A DNA stretch of 64,000 nt from JAOSJT01 sp035362335 (GTDB taxonomy: Bacteria; Bacteroidota; Ignavibacteria; SZUA-365): the NCBI GenBank assembly GCA_035362335.1, contig DAOSDL010000017.1:1-64000 (forward strand), written 5' to 3'. This document shows, piece after piece, positions 44,912 through 51,629 of this stretch; position 1 is the first letter of the stretch, and each line of letters starts with the position of its first letter. The position numbers were made by a program, and so were the translations under genes. The notes under the pieces were generated by a model. It was not told the DNA's origin, made no database searches, and saw only the letters and a list, made by a program, of their open reading frames with translations.

Positions 44912-45465
44912 ATCTGCTCTGATAATTGTCTCGCTGCCTGCATCATGCTTATCTGCGCGGTGATGCGTTGGGTAAAGAGTGAAGAGTAAAGAGTAAAGTT
45001 TGACGATAATCGCCAGGAGCGAACCCGTACCCCTGCCGCCCCCGCAGGCAATGTCCGCCGAATCGTAACACTGCTGTCAGCGGGCGTTGAATTGCTTCAT
45101 CTACGACGATTCGCTCGGCACCTCGCCGACTTCCACGATCCATCTGTGCTAATCTGTGTGAAATCTGTGCAATCTGCTCTGATAATTGTCTCGCTGCCTG
45201 CATTATGCTTATCTGCGCGGTGATGTGTTAAGAGTGAAGAGTAAAGAGTAAAGTTTGACGATAATCGCCAGGAGCGAACCCGTACCCCTGCCGCCCCCGC
45301 AGGCAATGTCCGCCGAATCGTAACACTGCTGTCAGCGGGCGTTGAATTGCTTCATCTACGACGATTCGCTCGGCACCTCGCCGACTTCCACGATCCATCT
45401 GTGCTAATCCGTGTGAAATCTGTGCAATCTGTGGTTTTTAAACCCGGGGGTTTAACATCATGTCG
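44912..45465 (+). repeat. Tandem duplication of a family B element (259 + 255 bp)
   Basis: Two near-identical direct units, 44912-45170 and 45171-45425, both starting AATCTGCTCTGATAATTGTC. Each contains AAGAGTGAAGAGTAAAGAGT (a second short-period tract), a unique GC-rich stretch (GGAGCGAACCCGTACCCCTG ... CGTAACACTGCTGTCAGCGG), and the CTGTGTGAAATCTGTGCAAT units. A small deletion at about 45228 in unit 2 explains the 4-bp difference. The tail runs GTGGTTTTTAAACCCGGGGG and stops next to the oxidoreductase stop codon at 45472. Confidence 0.95.
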
Positions 45466-45471
45466 ATCTGC

Positions 45472-47871
45472 TCAGATAATACCGCGCAGCTTATCCATCA
45501 CCCCGAAGGTCGCCCATGTACTCCTCACAATCTCATCGAAGGGGATGGGTGAGGGAGCGCCGTTACGGAGGGCCTCCACGAATGCGCGGACGCCAGCCGC
45601 ATGGCCTTTATCCTGTTTTTTGAGTTTGCTGCTTTTCACGCTATCACCATAGATATGCAGCTCACGGAAATCATCCAGCACGGCCGTGCTACCGCCACAG
45701 AATACTTCGATACGCTCCTTGGGCAGTTGTTTGCTGCCATTGCTGAAATAGGATATGCTGGCTATGCTGCCGTTGGCGAAGCCCAGGCTGATGGCTACAG
45801 TGTCGCGCAGACCCGCGCCGCTTCTGCTGTCCACGGCCTGCACGCTGCTGATGGGCGCGCCCGCCAGATACATGCAGAGATCGATGAAGTGACAGGCCTC
45901 GCCGATGATGCGTCCGCCTCCCACTGCGGGATTATGCACCCAATGTTCGGGCGGCACATTGCCGGCGTTGATGCGATAGCTGATGGATTTCACCTGCTCG
46001 TCGCGGTACATGGCCTTGAGTTGCTGAATCTGCGGTGCGAAACGCCGATTGAAACCGAGCATCAGACGCCCCTTGGACGCGGCATAGGCCTGCTCGATCT
46101 CCTCGATTTCGTGCGGATACAGAGCCAGCGGTTTTTCCACAAAAACATCCTTATCCGCGCGCAATGCATCCACCACATAGCGCGCATGCGAATCATGCCG
46201 TGTCATGATAAACACCGCATCGCTTTCCTCATCGCGCAGCACCATATCCGCATCCCCCGCCGCGAAAGCGAAACCGTACTTGTCCATCACAAACTGCGCT
46301 GTATTCCCATGCCCTGTCGCCACACCACGAAACTCCACCAGGCCCTTCAGATTCGGTAGTATCATATTCTGCGCAAACGACCCCGCCCCGATAAAACTCA
46401 CACGCACGGCCCCCCGCGGCGCAGCGGATTTTGTGGGGAGAGAGGCTCGATGTTCTGAAGTACCACCCCCCGTCACCCTGAGCGAAGCGCCGACTGCGGA
46501 TGTGCGAGATGCCACACTCTTCATTCGGCGCTGAGTCGAAGGGTTCGACTCCGCGCCGGAATGCATACCCTCTTCGCCACCGAGATCGTCCTCGGCGCTT
46601 CGCTCACCCTTCGACTTCGCGCCGAGCGATGTATCATCTTCGCTGCCATATTCTCCTTCGGCGCTTCGCTCAGGGTGACGAAGATCTGCTTCGGTGATTC
46701 GCTCGGGTCGAAGATCCGCCGCGGCGGAGTGACGCGGGTTGCCTGTTACAACTGATTCGTACCGCAACAACACCCCAACCACATGCTCCTGCCTTGCAAG
46801 TATGGTGTCATACGCAGACTTCGCTTGCTCCAGCGGGAATTCATGTGATATAAGGGCTTCGATATCGAGATAGCCGGAGGCCAGCAGATCCAGATAGGCC
46901 TGCATATTGCGCTGCTCGGTCCAACGCACATAGCCCACGGGATAGTCCACGCCCTGCTCCTCGTAGCGCGAGTCATAGCGACCGGGACCATACGATGAAG
47001 ACATGCGCAAATCGAGTTCTTTGCGATAGTAATCCTTACGATCGAAGCCGGTGGGCACGGCGCCAACGATGACCACCTGGCCTTTCTTGCGACTCACTGC
47101 TCCCGCAAAATTCACCGGCCACAGCGAAGCGCTGCCGGCGGTAATGATCACGGCATCCGCGCCAATACCGTGGGTGAGATCTGCGATGGTGGCTTCGAGA
47201 CCTGCCTGGTCGCTATGATAGCTGTAGGGAAAACCTAGCGACCGCGCGAGCCGCAGTTGACGTTCATCGATATCCACACCGATGGCGGTACAGCCCTGCG
47301 CGCGAAGGTATTGCATCGTGAGTTGTCCGATAAGACCGAGGCCGATGACCACAGCTGTTTCACCGAGATGCAACTCGGCCTGGCGCACACCCTGCAAGGC
47401 GATGGCAGCGATGGTGGTGATGGCCGCATGGCGGGCATCCACTCCGTCGGGAAGCAGCGCGCAGAGATTCCGACCAACGCATACGATTTCCGCATGGGCG
47501 GCATCCGCGCCTCCACAAGCCACGAGATCGCCCACACGAAACTCTGTCACATCCGCTGCAACCTCGATCACCTCACCCATGCAGGCATAGCCCAGCGGAG
47601 AATACGCATCGAGTTTATTACGCACAATGCGATAGGTGTCGCGTATCCCGGCCGTACGAGCGAGATCCAACACCATCCGTACTTCCTTTTTCCGCGAGCG
47701 CGCCTTCGCAATCAGTCCTTTCCTCGCATCGGAGACAGTCTTACCCTCCGTGCCGGCGGAGACAGCAGAGTACAGCGTGCGAACAAGAACGTAGCCGGGC
47801 TTGCAGGCCGGCGCCGGCACTTCGGTGATAGACATGGTGCCGTCTTTGAGGGATTGCGTGAGTTGTTTCAT
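45472..47871 (-). CDS. Bi-domain oxidoreductase (zinc-type alcohol dehydrogenase + Gfo/Idh/MocA)
   Basis: 799 residues. The N-terminal ~370 are MDR-type dehydrogenase (VIGLGLIGQLTMQYLRAQGC nucleotide motif); the C-terminal ~310 are Gfo/Idh/MocA (VRVSFIGAGSFAQNMILPNL, FVEKPLALYPHEIEEIEQAY with the Lys-Pro pair, HWVHNPAVGGGRIIGEACHFIDL). Such fusions accompany asnB and GT4 genes in exopolysaccharide clusters. Odd: residues ~372-488 between the domains are a family F repeat translation (RHPERSAEGEYGSEDD, AKSKGERSAEDDLGGE, NPSTQRRMKS), about 100 residues more than expected. Frame is intact, so the protein may tolerate it. Confidence 0.88.
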   Translation of the reverse strand: MKQLTQSLKDGTMSITEVPAPACKPGYVLVRTLYSAVSAGTEGKTVSDARKGLIAKARSRKKEVRMVLDLARTAGIRDTYRIVRNKLDAYSPLGYACMGEVIEVAADVTEFRVGDLVACGGADAAHAEIVCVGRNLCALLPDGVDARHAAITTIAAIALQGVRQAELHLGETAVVIGLGLIGQLTMQYLRAQGCTAIGVDIDERQLRLARSLGFPYSYHSDQAGLEATIADLTHGIGADAVIITAGSASLWPVNFAGAVSRKKGQVVIVGAVPTGFDRKDYYRKELDLRMSSSYGPGRYDSRYEEQGVDYPVGYVRWTEQRNMQAYLDLLASGYLDIEALISHEFPLEQAKSAYDTILARQEHVVGVLLRYESVVTGNPRHSAAADLRPERITEADLRHPERSAEGEYGSEDDTSLGAKSKGERSAEDDLGGEEGMHSGAESNPSTQRRMKSVASRTSAVGASLRVTGGGTSEHRASLPTKSAAPRGAVRVSFIGAGSFAQNMILPNLKGLVEFRGVATGHGNTAQFVMDKYGFAFAAGDADMVLRDEESDAVFIMTRHDSHARYVVDALRADKDVFVEKPLALYPHEIEEIEQAYAASKGRLMLGFNRRFAPQIQQLKAMYRDEQVKSISYRINAGNVPPEHWVHNPAVGGGRIIGEACHFIDLCMYLAGAPISSVQAVDSRSGAGLRDTVAISLGFANGSIASISYFSNGSKQLPKERIEVFCGGSTAVLDDFRELHIYGDSVKSSKLKKQDKGHAAGVRAFVEALRNGAPSPIPFDEIVRSTWATFGVMDKLRGII
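46472..46679. repeat. Family F element with perfect 20-bp terminal inverted repeats, inside a CDS
   Basis: GTCACCCTGAGCGAAGCGCC (46472-46491) and its exact reverse complement GGCGCTTCGCTCAGGGTGAC (46660-46679) bound a 208-bp element with further inner copies of CGGCGCTTCGCTCACC and TTCGACTTCGCGCCGAG. Similar pieces extend to about 46740. It lies in frame in the interdomain linker of the oxidoreductase. Confidence 0.93.
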
Positions 47872-47887
47872 GGGGCTGAGCTATTTT

Positions 47888-48270
47888 AATACATTTGAAG
47901 AGAGCGAAGAGAATGAGAGAGCGGAGAGGGATGTTTGAGCACTTTTTACTCAGACCGCATAATACATTTGAAGAGAGCGAAGAGAATAAGAGAGCGGAGA
48001 GAGATGTTTGAGAACCTGTTCACTGGGACTGCGGATACGGTGTAGAGAGCACTATATGCACGTCCCTGCGGCTTTGCGTTGACTCAATTACCGCGGCGCG
48101 CACGGATCGAGCGGGAAGCAACCTCAACAATTCCTCTCCGCTCTCTTCGATCTCTCCGCTCTCTTTATATGTATTTGGATCTCGGCCCTACATCGCATAC
48201 TTTTGTGCAAGATGCGCTCTGAACTTTCCTCTCCGCTCTCTTCGCTCTCTTCGCTCTCTTTAAATGTATT
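47888..48270. repeat. Nested family D elements (two left and two right ends)
   Basis: Left tips AATACATTTGAAGAGAGCGA start at 47888 and 47961; right tips (CTCTTTATATGTATT and CTCTTTAAATGTATT) end at 48175 and 48270. The tips are inverted copies (23 of 24 bases for the best pair). The interior has GAGAGCACTATATGCA as in the solo copy at 36.0 kb. The region begins 17 bp upstream of the oxidoreductase start and ends 115 bp before GxxExxY gene 3, and no gene lies in it. Confidence 0.9.
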
Positions 48271-48384
48271 CAGATCCTAACTCTCGAAGGTCAGTCAACC
48301 GTCCGGCCCGCGATTCTGCCTTGCCTGTGACGCGCAACACTTCGATATTGAACGATGTATCATTCGTCGTTCAGGGAGAACATT

Positions 48385-48825
48385 ATGTGGGATACAAAGC
48401 GCCTCAACATCATTACCAATGACATCATCGGTTGTGCGATACGCATTCATCGTCGCTTTGGACCGATTCTTTTCGAGCGGGTATACGAGCAATTGCTCTA
48501 TCAACTACTCGTCAACCAAGGATACACTGTGGAGCGTCAAAAGGCGCTCGATATACAGTTGGGTGAGGTCGTCCTTCCGAGAGCGTACCGGCTCGATCTA
48601 CTCGTAGAGGAATGTGTCATCGTTGAAATCAAAGCAGTGGACTTCCTTCTCAAGCTGCATGAACAGCAGTTGCTCGCGTATCTACGTGTGACAGGATACC
48701 CTGCGGGGCTGTTGATTAATTTTCACGCGGAGACCATCGTCAAGGGCCTGATACGTAGATGCAATTATGTACGTGATACATTTGAAGAGAGCGCAGAGGG
48801 CGCAGAGAGCGCGGAGGAGTGTTAG
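48385..48825 (+). CDS. GxxExxY protein 3 (PD-(D/E)XK nuclease superfamily)
   Basis: 146 residues from the ATG at 48385, preceded by CAGGGAGAACATT as in the other copies. Altered signature FGPILFERVYE, as in copy 2; core YRLDLLVEECVIVEIKAVDF with Asp and ExK; HEQQLLAYLRVTGYPAGLL follows. The last ~15 residues (DTFEESAEGAESAEEC) are read from the left end of a family D element that overlaps the 3' end of the gene. Plus strand, against all its neighbours. Confidence 0.9.
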   Translation: MWDTKRLNIITNDIIGCAIRIHRRFGPILFERVYEQLLYQLLVNQGYTVERQKALDIQLGEVVLPRAYRLDLLVEECVIVEIKAVDFLLKLHEQQLLAYLRVTGYPAGLLINFHAETIVKGLIRRCNYVRDTFEESAEGAESAEEC

Positions 48826-48992
48826 AGCGCTTCTCGCGTAGTTCTGCGCTTATTTAAATAGTGATGCTCAAGTAGCTTTTTCAGAGAGTAACATACTACC
48901 GGTCCAATAGTTGCTACAGCACAATTGTCCGAGATGTGCTCTATAACTCTCTCTGTGCTCTCTGTGCTCTCCGCGCTCTCTTCAAATGTATT
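48776..48992. repeat. Family D element, 217 bp, overlapping the end of GxxExxY gene 3
   Basis: Left tip ATACATTTGAAGAGAGCGCA at 48776; right tip CGCGCTCTCTTCAAATGTAT ending at 48992, 5 bp before the stop codon of the O-antigen ligase-like gene (48998). With the right end at 48228-48270 on the other side, the nuclease gene is bracketed by inverted family D tips. Confidence 0.92.
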
Positions 48993-48997
48993 AAGAT

Positions 48998-50323
48998 CTA
49001 TGCCCCGCGCGCTGATAGCGCCCCCAGCACCGGCAGCAGCCCCACCATCAACGGCATGATATACGACGGGGTGAGTGCCACGCTGTAGCCCAGCCAGATT
49101 ACGAGGGCGCCGATGAGCAGTACACGCTCGGGTATGGCGAGCGCGGGAATGCGACGGAGCAGCAGAAGGATGCATGCAGCATAGCACAACAAGCCAATGA
49201 TGCCGGCGGTGACGAGTATGCGCAGTACATCGCTGTGCGCTCCGAAGCCCAGAGCGCTGCTGAAGCTGCCGGTGCCTGCAAAGCCGTAACCGAAGAGTTG
49301 TGCTTGCAGGGGAAGGCGCTGCCAAGTGGCGAGATGGTCTCTCCAAATATAACCGCGCGCATTTGCGATGCTCTCGACGGGACGCTCACCTTTCAGCACT
49401 TCCACGTCCGGTAAGTATGCGGCATCCATTGGTCCGAGAGCGCTGTGTGTATACGAGAATGCGAACAGCGCTACCGCAATCACCGGTAATGCGGCAGCGT
49501 GCCACCATTTCCCCGATCGCAAGAATACATACAGTGCCACTACTGCCAGAGCGAACAGTATAGCGTATGTGCTCAGATGCAGCACGTAGGGCAAGGCGAA
49601 GGCGAGCATAGCCAGTAACACGAGGAGCAACGTTGGATACAACGTTCCTTCGCGTTTTACCGCCAGATACAGGGCACCCAACACTCCGAGTGCGAAATGT
49701 ATGCCGTACACCGACACCTGTGCATACAAACCGATGTAACGTACAGAGAGGGAACGCTCTGATATGTTGATCGGACCCACGAGTATCTCATAGTACAGCA
49801 TACCAAGGGGTACGATTAGAGCCAACAGCAGACACAGCGCTACGCGCTCCAGCACTTCCCTGTCTGACAGATAGAACACACCAAACAATGGAAGCGCAAT
49901 GAACAGCACTGTACGCAGCAAATGCTGAACATGCATTTCCCAAGCGCTTAAACTTGTTATCAGACCCAGGATCGCAGAGAGCAATACACACAGCGCCAGT
50001 AAGATGTAAAGAGAGTAGTGAGGGGTGGAGAGTAAGGAGATGAGGGTCCCTCTTCTCCGTGCTCTCTGTGTCCATAGCTCCTTCTGATCTTTCGGTCCCC
50101 TTAGACTCTGTGTGCTCTGTGTACCCCTTAGACTCTGTGTTCTCCGTGTACCCCTTAGGCTCCGTGAACTCAGCGTATATACAAAGAACGGCGCCATCAA
50201 CGCGCCGATCAGTTGCAAAGGAGAAATCGGTAGTAGGTGTTTCAGCGACCAAGTTGCAGCTAACAACGGTTGCGTGATGAGCAACAAGAAATACAAATAT
50301 TGAATACGCCTTCTTTCATGCAT
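48998..50323 (-). CDS. O-antigen ligase/polymerase-like membrane protein with repeat insertion
   Basis: About 441 residues from the ATG at 50323 (start uncertain, no clear ribosome site). Ten to eleven membrane helices; a long periplasmic loop contains ESIANARGYIWRDHLATWQ and GAHSDVLRILVTAG, the pattern of Wzy/WaaL proteins. Between the second and third helices lie ~57 residues read from repeats: LRGTRRTQSLRGTQSTQSLR (family E) and LISLLSTPHYSLYI (family C). The frame remains open across the insertion. A second Wzy-like gene is at 55.7 kb. Confidence 0.8.
   Translation of the reverse strand: MHERRRIQYLYFLLLITQPLLAATWSLKHLLPISPLQLIGALMAPFFVYTLSSRSLRGTRRTQSLRGTQSTQSLRGPKDQKELWTQRARRRGTLISLLSTPHYSLYILLALCVLLSAILGLITSLSAWEMHVQHLLRTVLFIALPLFGVFYLSDREVLERVALCLLLALIVPLGMLYYEILVGPINISERSLSVRYIGLYAQVSVYGIHFALGVLGALYLAVKREGTLYPTLLLVLLAMLAFALPYVLHLSTYAILFALAVVALYVFLRSGKWWHAAALPVIAVALFAFSYTHSALGPMDAAYLPDVEVLKGERPVESIANARGYIWRDHLATWQRLPLQAQLFGYGFAGTGSFSSALGFGAHSDVLRILVTAGIIGLLCYAACILLLLRRIPALAIPERVLLIGALVIWLGYSVALTPSYIMPLMVGLLPVLGALSARGA
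50006..50170. repeat. Family C and E repeats inside the O-antigen ligase-like gene
   Basis: 50006-50046 reads GTAAAGAGAGTAGTGAGGGG, then TGGAGAGTAAGGAGATGAGG (family C left end). 50062-50170 carries three units of the CTTAGACTCTGTGTGCTCTG / GTGTACCCCTTAGACTCTGT type (family E). Confidence 0.9.
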
Positions 50324-50387
50324 AATACAAAGCCGACTCCGGCGCTTTACATCGATAGACCGCACTCTGTAGAGTGGAGAACCTCTG

Positions 50388-50425
50388 ACACCTCCTTACT
50401 CTCACTACTCTACTTACTCTCGACG
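50388..50425. repeat. Family C right end near the ligase start
   Basis: CACCTCCTTACTCTCACTAC, then TCTACTTACTCTCGA. It is in inverse orientation to the family C left end at 50006, so the 5' third of the O-antigen ligase-like gene is bracketed by a C pair. Confidence 0.75.
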
Positions 50426-50444
50426 AGTGGCTTATGGACGATGA

Positions 50445-51629
50445 TCATCGCTTATCGTCACGAGTAACGTAGTCAATCGCCTGTCGGAATCCATCGATCA
50501 TTCTTTCAACATTCGCTTCCGTTCGAACCGTCTCCAGCGCATTCTCCTTCATCCGGGCCAACAACTCCGGATCGAGAATAAGGCGCTCTATACAAGCGGC
50601 AATTGACTCCGGAGTGGAATCGCAAAAAAAGCCGTTGTATCCGTCCTTGAGGTATTCGATTTCCGGACTATGAAATGGGCCATTCTCCGTGCTGCGGCAT
50701 GTAATCATAGGCAGACCGAAGGCGAAACCGTGAACGATGCTTAAGCCGACATAGCCTGGCATTATCATTATATCGCTACAGTAGAGATACGGTGCACTCT
50801 TGTTTGTATCGTGGATTGCGCCCAGTGCATACACCCCATCACTCGCGGAGTAATCACATATCAATTCCATATCTGGGCCATCACCAATTACCAACAAGCC
50901 GACATTATAATGACTTCGCAGGATTTTCCACGACTCTACAATTAAATCGATGCGCTTATCGGACAACAAACGACCTATATACACCATGTTGAATCGCGTG
51001 TGCACGCCAATAGCAGATCTCACATCACCTTGCCGCTTACTCGAGAGAGTATTACTCAATCGGATCAACGCTTGTGTGTCAAGAGTGTTATTCGCGACAA
51101 AACACTTGTCCGAAACAGTCGGATTACGTTCTACGAGTCGGTCTCTTCTCTGTCTGGAATACAGAATCGCTGCGTCACAAGATCTCAACATATAATCTGT
51201 TAATCTTGCGTGCTTATCGCGAGAATACTTCACCATGGCTTGGTTCTGTATCCCATGCGACCACAAGACGAGCTTGAAATCAAAGACAGGTCGTAACAAC
51301 CACAACTTCCAGAAAGTGAGGTTTCCCAGCGAATATTCACAGATCACGCATCTTGGACGGTAGCGCTTCAACACGCTTCCTACACGTTGCGAAAACAGAA
51401 TGCGTTTATTAAATAAAAAACGCCCCGGTAGTATCTCGCTATCCGCGTTCATCTCGCTATGGGCGCTGGATACTCCAGAAATGGATGAGATACTATGACA
51501 TATTACTATTCCCAAGTGACGTGAAAGATAATGAAACACTGAGACGCGATAGCTTGGTACAATGCGTTGAAATAGCAAGATGCTACCGACCGCGACAGTA
51601 TTTTCTTGATTCATCGAAGCTGTCATCAT
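50445..51629 (-). CDS. Glycosyltransferase family 4
   Basis: 394 residues; the ATG at 51629 overlaps the stop of the upstream asnB (TGATG), which decides the start. GT-B fold with RFNMVYIGRLLSDKRIDLIVES (donor domain start) and the C-terminal MPGYVGLSIVHGFAFGLPMITCRSTENGPFHSPEIEYLKDG containing the E-x7-E-like region, here with Ser-Ile-Val in place of the first Glu motif (GLSIVHGFA). Adds a sugar to the lipid-linked repeat unit on the cytoplasmic face. Confidence 0.87.
   Translation of the reverse strand: MMTASMNQENTVAVGSILLFQRIVPSYRVSVFHYLSRHLGIVICHSISSISGVSSAHSEMNADSEILPGRFLFNKRILFSQRVGSVLKRYRPRCVICEYSLGNLTFWKLWLLRPVFDFKLVLWSHGIQNQAMVKYSRDKHARLTDYMLRSCDAAILYSRQRRDRLVERNPTVSDKCFVANNTLDTQALIRLSNTLSSKRQGDVRSAIGVHTRFNMVYIGRLLSDKRIDLIVESWKILRSHYNVGLLVIGDGPDMELICDYSASDGVYALGAIHDTNKSAPYLYCSDIMIMPGYVGLSIVHGFAFGLPMITCRSTENGPFHSPEIEYLKDGYNGFFCDSTPESIAACIERLILDPELLARMKENALETVRTEANVERMIDGFRQAIDYVTRDDKR

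Noticed and set aside
44812..45306. Small minus-strand open frames ending SSNFTLYSSLFT
   Set aside because: They are translations of the family B tandem units and of the captured oxidoreductase end.
45601..47889. Long plus-strand frames opposite the oxidoreductase
   Set aside because: Shadow frames of a gene with two recognisable enzyme domains.
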